Source: Hyphomicrobiales bacterium (GTDB lineage Bacteria; Pseudomonadota; Alphaproteobacteria; Rhizobiales; Afifellaceae). From it: DNA of 6,751 bases. Each line of letters begins with the position of its first letter. Position 1 is the stretch's first letter. Of the stretch, positions 1 through 5,354 are shown one piece after another. The stretch is taken from contig JACCSN010000959.1 of NCBI GenBank assembly GCA_013812985.1, positions 1 to 6,751 on the forward strand, in the 5' to 3' direction. The position numbers were made by a program, and so were the translations under genes. Under the pieces are notes generated by a model. That model did not search any database and was not told where the DNA came from. It saw only the letters and a list, made by a program, of their open reading frames with translations.

Positions 1-1
1 G

Positions 2-139
2 CGCATGCGCGCGGTCGACATCGTCGAGGATGCGGGGTTCACGGCGGTCGAAGCTGTCAACGCAGACGACTCGAATCGCGCTCGGACATTTCTTTGCTGC
101 TTTCCGACATCCAGATGCCCGGCAGCATGGACGGATTGA
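2..139 (+). pseudogene. N-terminal receiver fragment of the kinase gene, out of frame with the rest
   Basis: Reading from base 2, this frame gives RMRAVDIVEDAGFTAVEAVN, which is the alpha-1/beta-2 part of a response-regulator receiver domain. About 22 codons in, at roughly 60-70, the frame loses similarity to receivers and runs to a stop at 137-139. The continuation of the same domain (LESRSDISLL, then the SDIQMPG phospho-acceptor loop) is found in the next frame. Judging from remembered homologues, about five codons between NAD and LES are reduced to two bases, a loss of about 13 bases. The true start of the gene lies left of the window. It could be a genuine inactivating deletion or a sequencing or assembly error; a programmed frameshift seems unlikely because residues are missing as well. 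Confidence 0.7.
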
Positions 140-1119
140 AGCTCGCCCACGCGGTGCATGACCGCTGGCCTTCCATCAAGATCATTCTGGTGTCAGGGCA
201 GGTCAAAGTCTCCGATACGGACAAGCCAGCCGATAGCCGCTTCTTCGGCAAGCCGCTTGAGGTGAAGCAGATGGTTGCGGAACTTCAGGGCATGATGGGC
301 GCGGGCACGCTCAAAATCATTCCTGAGGCCGCCATACCGCTCGCGGTTGAAGCGCTCGCCAGCACGAAGTCCACGAGCACGCCGGGTCGCTCCGCCGAGC
401 AGGAGTTCCTGACCGCCGAGAATGACAGCCTTAAGCTGTTCCTGGAACAGGCAGGCATCGACGCCAAGGCCCTGCTGGCGCAGGCCGGCATCGACGCCAA
501 GGAGCGTGAAGCCGCGGACAAGCTTCAGAAGCTCATTCTCGACGAATTGCATCATCGCATCAAGAACACGCTCGCGACCGTTAGCGCCATCGCGTCCCAG
601 AGCCTGCGGACGGCGACCAGCATCGAGCACGGGCAGCAGGCAATCGAAGGCCGGCTGATCGCGCTCGGACGTGCTCACGATCTGCTGATGCAGGTCAGCT
701 GGGCCAATGCGAGTCTTGTGGACACGGTTCGCGGGGCGACCGCGCCCTATGATGGCCAGGGCGCAGTAAGCTTTTCGATCGACGGACCCGATATCGGCAT
801 CACATCCGGCGCCGTCATCGCGCTGGCGATGACGTTCAACGAACTCTGCACCAACACCACGAAATTCGGCGCGCTGTCGGCGCCAGCCGGACGCGTCGAC
901 ATTGCGTGGACGATCGATGACGAAGCCCAGCGGCTACGACTGACATGGACCGAAAAAGGCGGCCCGGCGGTCGAGCCGCCGACCAGGCGAAGCTTCGGCA
1001 CCCGCTTGATCGGGTCGCTAGGACAGCAACTGAATGGCCAAGTTCAGCTCCACTATCAGCCGACCGGGTTCGTTTATACGCTCGATGCGCCGCTCAACTC
1101 GCTGTCGGTGAAGGCGTGA
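94..1119 (+). CDS. Receiver–HWE-family sensor histidine kinase (5' part frameshifted)
   Basis: Hybrid two-component protein: a receiver domain followed by a HisKA_2/HWE kinase. Numbering from TTG at 94, the frame starts inside the receiver at the phospho-acceptor Asp5 (SDIQMPG), with the conserved Lys53 in FFGKPL. Residues 105-150 form a helical linker with an 11-residue repeat. The phospho-histidine is His154 in ELHHRIKNTLATV, the N box is at 248-261 (FNELCTNTTKFGAL, Glu250 and Asn254), and the WxE motif is W285-T-E287, followed by FGTRLIG. No membrane segment or sensor domain is visible, so it is probably cytosolic. The TTG has no ribosome binding site and would discard half the receiver, so it is not a credible natural start; the gene really begins outside the window in another frame. 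As it stands the kinase half is intact but may not be translated. HWE kinases often act in light or general stress signalling in Alphaproteobacteria; the role here is unknown. Confidence 0.8.
   Translation: MLLSDIQMPGSMDGLKLAHAVHDRWPSIKIILVSGQVKVSDTDKPADSRFFGKPLEVKQMVAELQGMMGAGTLKIIPEAAIPLAVEALASTKSTSTPGRSAEQEFLTAENDSLKLFLEQAGIDAKALLAQAGIDAKEREAADKLQKLILDELHHRIKNTLATVSAIASQSLRTATSIEHGQQAIEGRLIALGRAHDLLMQVSWANASLVDTVRGATAPYDGQGAVSFSIDGPDIGITSGAVIALAMTFNELCTNTTKFGALSAPAGRVDIAWTIDDEAQRLRLTWTEKGGPAVEPPTRRSFGTRLIGSLGQQLNGQVQLHYQPTGFVYTLDAPLNSLSVKA
448..501 (+). repeat. 33-base tandem repeat coding for an 11-residue helical repeat
   Basis: Two near-identical 21-base copies (448-468 and 481-501), both coding QAGIDAK, start 33 bases apart; they differ at one base. 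In protein terms this is an 11-residue period (QAGIDAKALLA then QAGIDAKEREA) just before the phospho-histidine helix. An 11-residue period is the hendecad form of a coiled coil, so the repeat probably lengthens the signalling helix between receiver and kinase. Confidence 0.75.
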
Positions 1120-1230
1120 CGCGCTCATTCCCCGCAAACGCCGCCTGAAAAACCTCCACCAAGCCGCGGCAAGCCGCATTGGAAGTTTCGCACGACGAGG
1201 GGATGTTTCTTCCGTGATCTCTCGCAGCTT

Positions 1231-1253
1231 CCGCCGTCAGCCTGTCACGGCGG
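1231..1253. terminator. Possible hairpin between convergent genes
   Basis: A perfect 7-bp inverted repeat, CCGCCGT and ACGGCGG, encloses a 9-base loop midway between the stop of the kinase (1119) and the stop of the protease (1365). Its position suits a terminator serving both strands, but there is no T-run on either side, so it is not a classic intrinsic terminator. The rest of the 245-base gap (1120-1364) contains no gene or RNA that I can recognise. Confidence 0.25.
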
Positions 1254-1364
1254 TTCGCCGCTAACGCCGCCATCGTGCGCCGACAAACCCGCTAGACCTC
1301 CGGAGCGTTCGGATACGGCCAGCCGCATGACCGGCGCTCGCAGAGTTGCGCGAAACGGCCCAGA

Positions 1365-2846
1365 TCAAACGATCAGGATGTCGCCGGCGTTCAAGGCCGC
1401 ATGTCCGGCAAGGCGCGCGATCGCAACCGCGTCGCCCGCTCCGGTCCCATCGGGGTCCCAGCTCAGGATGCCGCCGCCTCGATCATAGAGGAACGTTCCC
1501 TCCGCTTCTGTCGCGACCGGGTCCGCGCCGGCGATGAAACCTTCTCCCGCTACGAGCTTGTCTGCGGCCGCAAGTCCGCCGCCGAAGCCGCTGGCGTCGA
1601 TGCGGATTGTGTCATTCGCCGAATTGAAGCTGCTGATCCGGTCGAAGCCTTGATCGGCGCTCTCGAACACGAAACTGTCCTCGCCGGCGCCGCCGCGAAG
1701 ACTATCCTTGCCGCCGCCGCCAAGGAGGAAGTCGTCGCCGGCTCTACCCAACAAGGTGTCGCTGCCCCGGCCGCCATGGAGGCGGTCCTGACCGCCAAGG
1801 CCGACCAGGCGATCGTGGCCCATGCCGCCGGACAGGGTGTTTCGCCCCGTATTCCCGGAGATCGTGTCGTCGCCCGAGCCGCCTTCCGCATTCTCGATCA
1901 ACGAGCGTCGGTCGCCGTCATGGAGGAGCGCATTGGCGATGTTTCCCGCCGCCTGCTCGCTGCCGTCAAAATGAAGCTCGGCGAGCTGCGCGGATTTGGT
2001 CGTGCTCCAGGCGCCGGCCGCCAGGCTGATGCGGAGGTCGCTCGAATAGGCGGAGAAATCGTAGGAATCGACCCCGCCGCCGTCCCATATCGTCAGGAAG
2101 ATCCGATTTGCGCTCGGCGCCCCCTCGCCCTTTCCGTCGATGAACATTTCACCGCTGGTCGGACTCCACCGGTACGAGGTGTTCGCGCCGTTGCTGTCGT
2201 AATTGGCGCCGTAGAGGGCCTGCAAGGCGGCGATATCGTACATCATCAGCGACTGGGCGAAGCCTGAGGGTTCGTTCGTATAGCCGCCGCCGCTCGTCGA
2301 AGCCCCGGTATAGGAGCGATAGCTCATCACGGTGTATTCGCCCGAATCGACACTCGTCGGCATCGCGCCGAACCGGCCGCTGGCCTCGTGCGGGTGCTTC
2401 AAGCCGAGGCCGTGCCCGATCTCGTGAATCAGGGCCACATAGGCGTATTCGCCCTTCAACGGCTGGTCGAAAATGCCGCGCGAATTGTTGAACCAGGCGT
2501 CGCCGCCTTCCGGCAGGCTTGTCGGGAGGTACGACCAGGCGGTGCTTGGCAGGTCCGATTCGGCGAAACGCAAATCCGCCTGACGGGACAGAGTTTCGCC
2601 GATCTCCGTGAAGCTCACATCGCAGACCGCGGAATAGCCGGCAAGCACGTCGCGGATCGCCGCTTTCTGGGCCGGGTTGAAAGCCTCGAAGCCGTATTGC
2701 GGCTCACCGTCGCCATAGCGGCTCCCATACGAAACGGCTGATTGGGGAAAGCTGAAAGTAAGGTCGCGCGTCGACCACTCGGCGCCCGACAGAAGGCCGT
2801 TCACGCGGGGATCCTCATTGGGGCGGGTTGCGGTTACGGCTGGCAT
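1365..2846 (-). CDS. Serralysin-type secreted zinc metalloprotease (M10) with RTX repeats
   Basis: A 493-residue extracellular protease of the serralysin (M10B) family. The catalytic zinc site is HEIGHGLGLKH at residues 141-151, with a Met-turn at about 172-176 (TVMSY, Met174). Eight glycine-rich nonapeptides (322-393) form a calcium-binding beta roll, followed by the M10 C-terminal domain. The protein ends in DILIV, an Asp plus hydrophobic tail like that of type I secretion substrates, and it has no Sec signal peptide. The open frame extends up to a TTG at 3032, but I place the start at ATG 2846. There a GGAG lies 5 bases upstream (2852-2855), and the N-terminus MPAVTAT then VNGLLSGAEW matches the usual start of this family. 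The extra 62 residues of the long frame look like translated leader. No type I transporter genes or inhibitor gene are in the window. The substrate is unknown; the family assignment is firm. Confidence 0.93.
   Translation of the reverse strand: MPAVTATRPNEDPRVNGLLSGAEWSTRDLTFSFPQSAVSYGSRYGDGEPQYGFEAFNPAQKAAIRDVLAGYSAVCDVSFTEIGETLSRQADLRFAESDLPSTAWSYLPTSLPEGGDAWFNNSRGIFDQPLKGEYAYVALIHEIGHGLGLKHPHEASGRFGAMPTSVDSGEYTVMSYRSYTGASTSGGGYTNEPSGFAQSLMMYDIAALQALYGANYDSNGANTSYRWSPTSGEMFIDGKGEGAPSANRIFLTIWDGGGVDSYDFSAYSSDLRISLAAGAWSTTKSAQLAELHFDGSEQAAGNIANALLHDGDRRSLIENAEGGSGDDTISGNTGRNTLSGGMGHDRLVGLGGQDRLHGGRGSDTLLGRAGDDFLLGGGGKDSLRGGAGEDSFVFESADQGFDRISSFNSANDTIRIDASGFGGGLAAADKLVAGEGFIAGADPVATEAEGTFLYDRGGGILSWDPDGTGAGDAVAIARLAGHAALNAGDILIV
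1668..1883 (-). repeat. Eight RTX nonapeptide repeats within the protease gene
   Basis: Eight consecutive 27-base units code for nine-residue repeats of the GGxGxDxLx type (protease residues 322-393). The first (GGSGDDTIS), third, fifth, sixth and last are close to consensus. The second (GNTGRNTLS) lacks the usual Asp, and the fourth has Leu in place of the second Gly. Such repeats bind calcium and fold once the protein is outside the cell. Confidence 0.9.
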
Positions 2847-3008
2847 CGTATCTCCGGTCCAAACGAGAGGCCCCTCCTTCCAGTCGGCGACCGCGAGAAC
2901 AACGCGCTTGACCGCTCGGCTCGGGAGAGAAGCGTCTCCGATATCCGATCTCAATACAGGAACTTGCTTAAAAATAGGCGCGCGCATGGCATGCTTGCGA
3001 GAAACGGT

Positions 3009-3038
3009 TAAATAGAACCTGTCAACGCGCAATCACAA
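3009..3038 (-). promoter_or_regulatory. Candidate promoter of the protease gene
   Basis: On the minus strand TTGTGA (3038-3033) and TATTTA (3014-3009) are separated by 18 bases, a fair match to a housekeeping promoter. It lies between the CHAD stop (3049) and the protease start (2846) and would give a leader of about 155 bases. An overlapping TTGACA (3025-3020) is a better -35 box but has no good -10 partner. A 5-bp inverted repeat (3027-3031 with 3041-3045) overlaps the upstream element. This is a reading by eye. Confidence 0.35.
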
Positions 3039-3048
3039 GCTGCGCCGG

Positions 3049-4011
3049 CTAACCTCGACCGGCTTCGGTGTCCGCATTCCTGTGACGCACCCCGGGGCGT
3101 CTGTCGGCCTCGTCGGCGCTGCCTGGGCTAGCGTTCCGCCATGTCTCCGTGATCTCCGCGGCGAAGCGCTTCGGGCGGAGCGAGGACAAGGTTTCGCCCA
3201 TCGCGAAAGCATCGCGGCGAAGCGCCTCGCGGCGGCCGTCGACGCGTTTCAGGAGCAGGTCTCGCGACGGCCTCGATCGCCCGGCAACCGCGGCGCTCTT
3301 CAGCTTGTCGGAAAGGATGCACAAGTCATGCTCCTCGCCGAGCATCTCCGCCAGTCTCCTGGCGTCCCTCCGGCAGGCCTTCAGGTCATCCGGCAGCATC
3401 GTCCGGAACAGGCTGAGCTGGGCCGAAAAGTCCTTGACGCGCTTGCGCCAGTCATGGAGCGTCTCGGAATCCGGATTCTTCCTCGCGGCGCTCCAGCTCC
3501 GCCTGAGCCTCCGCTGGCTGTCCCTTAGCCCGCCGAACAGCTCGTTCGCGTCCTTGGGCCAGTTGAGACGATCGATCCGCCGCTCGGCTCGATCGAGGCT
3601 GGAGAGAGCTTCCTCGACCTGACGCGCGGGCACGACCGGGCTTCCTCCGTTCGGCTGGCCGACGATCGATTCCCGGATGGCCGTGACGCCCTCTTCCGGT
3701 AGATCCTGGCCGCAGGAGGCTGCCATTGCGTCGAAGCTCTGGGCGAGCACGTCCGCGTCCCGCGTCTCCGACAGGGCCCGGCCGGCGTCGCGCCAGCGCC
3801 GGTTCTCCCCTGCAAAGGCCGCCCCCAGGCTGAGCCGCCCCAGACGGGTCAGCGCGCGCAGCTTCTTGAAGCTGCGCCGCGCCGAATGGATCGCCGCCGC
3901 GCGATCCGTCTCGGGCGATCGAAGATCAGCCCGGACCTTGGCGATCTCTTCCAGCGCCACCCGGCGAAGGGATGCTCCCAGGTCCTCCTCGGGCTGCACA
4001 CGCCAAGTCAC
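3049..4011 (-). CDS. CHAD-domain protein (probable polyphosphate-binding)
   Basis: A 320-residue, Arg-rich, all-helical protein covering essentially one CHAD domain, a fold of two four-helix bundles with conserved histidines and basic residues that bind polyphosphate. The signature segments are IHSARRSFKKLRAL (His42, Lys49, Lys50), RDADVL at about 84-89, LHDWRKRVKDF (His186, Arg189, Lys190, Arg191, Lys193), and LGEEHDL (His228). It has no signal peptide or membrane segment. The start is a GTG at 4011 whose GTGA overlaps the TGA stop of the CYTH gene by 4 bases, with GAGG 9 bases upstream (4021-4024), so the two are probably translationally coupled. The open frame continues further upstream, but only inside the CYTH gene. 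In many bacteria CYTH and CHAD are fused in one polypeptide; here they are separate genes. CHAD proteins are known to locate to polyphosphate granules; that role here is inferred. Confidence 0.85.
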   Translation of the reverse strand: MTWRVQPEEDLGASLRRVALEEIAKVRADLRSPETDRAAAIHSARRSFKKLRALTRLGRLSLGAAFAGENRRWRDAGRALSETRDADVLAQSFDAMAASCGQDLPEEGVTAIRESIVGQPNGGSPVVPARQVEEALSSLDRAERRIDRLNWPKDANELFGGLRDSQRRLRRSWSAARKNPDSETLHDWRKRVKDFSAQLSLFRTMLPDDLKACRRDARRLAEMLGEEHDLCILSDKLKSAAVAGRSRPSRDLLLKRVDGRREALRRDAFAMGETLSSLRPKRFAAEITETWRNASPGSADEADRRPGVRHRNADTEAGRG

Positions 4012-4505
4012 GAGCCGGCGCCTCGCTGCTCCGCCTCGGGCCAAAGAGGGAACGGAGCAAGCGCCAGCCTTGACGCATAGTACCGCGCCTCCCCTGTGAC
4101 CTCGCGCCCAAGCCACGGCGGGAAATCGACTTCGGCCGCCTCCGCTTCCAGCTCGATCTCCGCGATCACCAACCCGGCATTGTCGCCGGAATAGAGATCG
4201 ACCTCCCAGACGCGCCCGGCATGGCGCACGAGAAAGCGCGTCTTCTCAAGCACGCTTCCATGCCGCAGCCGCAGAAGGGCCTCGGCATCGGCGAGCGGCA
4301 CGGAATACTCGAACTCGTCCCGCACGACGACGGCGGCGGCGCTCTTGAGCGTCAGAAAAGCGCGGCCGCCCTCCTCGATGCGGACGCGGATGACCGCTCG
4401 ATCCGTCTCGGCGAGGTAGGCTTGACGAAGCCGGCGACCGGCATCCGCCGAATCGCGCCAGCGATCCGATCCGACGAGGAACTTGCGTTCGATTTCTTGC
4501 GCCAC
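4008..4505 (-). CDS. CYTH-domain protein (triphosphate tunnel metalloenzyme family)
   Basis: A 165-residue protein of the CYTH/triphosphate tunnel family, whose members hydrolyse or bind triphosphates (inorganic tripolyphosphate, thiamine triphosphate) with a divalent metal inside a beta-barrel. It opens with the hallmark ExExK (EIERK, residues 4-8). Further tunnel residues are Arg40 and Arg42 (IRVRI), Lys54 (LTLKS), Glu64 and Glu66 (EFEY), Lys88 and Arg90 (EKTRF), Glu101 and Asp103 (WEVDLYSG), and Glu116 and Glu118 (AEIEL). All acidic and basic positions expected for catalysis appear present. The start is uncertain: GTG 4505 places EIERK at the usual distance, while in-frame GTG 4535 would add ten residues; neither has a clear ribosome binding site. 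The gene follows the PHA-system gene by 14-44 bases and overlaps the CHAD gene by 4. The true substrate cannot be told from sequence; inorganic tripolyphosphate is the likeliest for a stand-alone bacterial protein. Confidence 0.88.
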   Translation of the reverse strand: MAQEIERKFLVGSDRWRDSADAGRRLRQAYLAETDRAVIRVRIEEGGRAFLTLKSAAAVVVRDEFEYSVPLADAEALLRLRHGSVLEKTRFLVRHAGRVWEVDLYSGDNAGLVIAEIELEAEAAEVDFPPWLGREVTGEARYYASRLALAPFPLWPEAEQRGAGS

Positions 4506-4549
4506 GGCGAGATCATTCTGTCGCTCCGCTGTCACATTCAACGGCCGAG

Positions 4550-4861
4550 CTATTTCTTTTCGAGAAGCAGCGTTCCTTCCTTGGCCAGCCGCCCCTGCAG
4601 CTTCTCGGCGATGGAGGCGAGTATCCACGGAAGGTCGACCTCGATGCGGACGCTCTTGTCAAAAATGTCGACGCGGCCGCTGACTTTCTGGCCGAATGCT
4701 CCCGCGTTGAAATGCAGCCGCTCGCCCTCCCAGCGCTCCTCGAAGGCCACCGCCTTGCCGCCGATCTGATCGCGGATGCGGCCGAAGCCGGTCTCCAGGC
4801 GCCGCTTGGCCTCGGCGCGCCCGAGATCATGCGGGACATCGACGACGACGGGTTTTGCCAT
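4550..4861 (-). CDS. Polyhydroxyalkanoic acid system protein (PHA granule-region family)
   Basis: A 103-residue protein that I recognise as the small family found near polyhydroxyalkanoate (PHA) genes and annotated as putative PHA system protein (PF09650/TIGR02610 type). Recognisable parts are the start MAKPVVVDVPHDLGRAEAKR, the central EERWEGERLHF, and the end VRIEVDLPWILASIAEKL then GTLLLEKK. It has no signal peptide and no membrane segment, so it is cytosolic. The start is ATG 4861, with AGGAGG (4871-4876) 9 bases upstream; six more codons upstream belong to the leader. The ribosome binding site sits in the 3' arm of a hairpin (see 4870-4888). The family's biochemical role is not established. 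Its placement between a phasin-like gene and a CYTH gene supports a link to storage granules. Confidence 0.82.
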   Translation of the reverse strand: MAKPVVVDVPHDLGRAEAKRRLETGFGRIRDQIGGKAVAFEERWEGERLHFNAGAFGQKVSGRVDIFDKSVRIEVDLPWILASIAEKLQGRLAKEGTLLLEKK

Positions 4862-4869
4862 GACAAAGC

Positions 4870-4888
4870 GCCTCCTCACTGCGGAGGC
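4870..4888 (-). promoter_or_regulatory. Hairpin covering the ribosome binding site of the PHA-system gene
   Basis: On the transcribed strand GCCTCC (4888-4883), a 7-base loop and GGAGGC (4875-4870) form a perfect 6-bp stem. The Shine-Dalgarno AGGAGG (4876-4871) is almost wholly in the 3' arm, so pairing would block ribosome entry at ATG 4861. Whether it acts as a switch or is chance in GC-rich sequence is not known. Confidence 0.4.
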
Positions 4889-4952
4889 TATGTGGCCCTC
4901 CGCCGTGCGGCGCGCAACCGGCCGCTTCCAGCCGGCGACCGCTTGCGGCAGA

Positions 4953-5297
4953 TCAGACGCCGGTGAGCCGGCGCGCGTTCTGGCGGACGCGACGGCGCGC
5001 CGGGCCGCTGGCGGCGGCGAGCGACAGAGCCGGCGCCGTCAGAAGGAACGTGTTGGCGGAAAGCGCGAGATCGCTCCAGAGCTTCACGCTGCTGTCGAAG
5101 GCGCTCGTCTGAGCCGCGACCATGCCCTCGATAACGGCAAGCGGCTTCTCCGACGTCATGCGCAGCGCCTCGCGGCGGCCGCTCGCGGTCGGCCGCAGAG
5201 CTTCCAGCCCGAGTGTTTGCAGTCGAGCAGCGATGACCAAGGGCGCGAAAAGGCCGATGGTGACGAGATCGGAGGAGAAATCGGGGCGCTTCGGCAT
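4953..5297 (-). CDS. Small phasin-like protein, probably PHA granule-associated
   Basis: A 114-residue protein with a mainly helical, amphipathic composition. A hydrophobic stretch at about 10-32 (LVTIGLFAPLVIAARLQTLG) is followed by helix RREALRMTSEKPLAVIEGMVAAQ split around 42-64, a second Ala/Leu-rich stretch at about 78-97, and a very basic tail (ARRRVRQNARRL). The pattern (a conserved RMxSEK-like segment, Ala-rich helix, terminal VRxNARRL) resembles small alphaproteobacterial proteins labelled PHA granule-associated phasin, but I recognise it by pattern rather than by a diagnostic motif. The start is ATG 5297 with GAGAG 3-7 bases upstream; the longer frame to 5348 adds residues unlike the family. 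It is 91 bases ahead of the PHA-system gene on the same strand, which supports the assignment. It could instead be an unrelated conserved hypothetical protein. Confidence 0.55.
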   Translation of the reverse strand: MPKRPDFSSDLVTIGLFAPLVIAARLQTLGLEALRPTASGRREALRMTSEKPLAVIEGMVAAQTSAFDSSVKLWSDLALSANTFLLTAPALSLAAASGPARRRVRQNARRLTGV

Positions 5298-5320
5298 TGG
5301 CTCTCTCGTCTTATTAGGAA

Positions 5321-5335
5321 TGCTGCGCCGCAGCA
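5321..5335 (-). terminator. Small hairpin between substrate-binding and phasin-like genes
   Basis: TGCTGC and GCAGCA form a perfect 6-bp stem with a 3-base loop in the 57-base gap after the stop of the substrate-binding gene. On the minus strand it is followed by TTCCTAATAAG, only a partial T-rich stretch. It could be a weak terminator or processing site that separates the transporter-type gene from the storage genes. Confidence 0.3.
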
Positions 5336-5354
5336 AAGACAGCGGCAAACCCGC

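Noticed and set aside
94..96. TTG 94 as the natural start of the kinase
   Set aside because: It lies in the middle of the receiver domain, four codons before the phospho-acceptor Asp, and has no ribosome binding site.
1166..1177. GCGG-CAAG-CCGC stem in the convergent gap
   Set aside because: Only 4 bp and no T-run; such stems occur by chance in GC-rich DNA.
1668..1883. Regular 27-base units as a possible CRISPR or non-coding repeat array
   Set aside because: The units are in frame and code for RTX nonapeptides; there are no spacers and the DNA copies vary.
1401..2267. A 288-residue open frame on the + strand
   Set aside because: It is the antisense shadow of the RTX protease, whose zinc motif and RTX repeats prove the minus strand is coding.
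2847..3032. N-terminal 62-residue extension of the protease from TTG 3032
   Set aside because: No ribosome binding site at TTG 3032 or ATG 2987, the residues do not resemble the family, and ATG 2846 has a well-spaced GGAG and the family N-terminus.
4918..4935. CCGGC/GCCGG inverted repeat between phasin-like and PHA-system genes as a terminator
   Set aside because: Stem of 5 bp with no T-run; too weak to claim.
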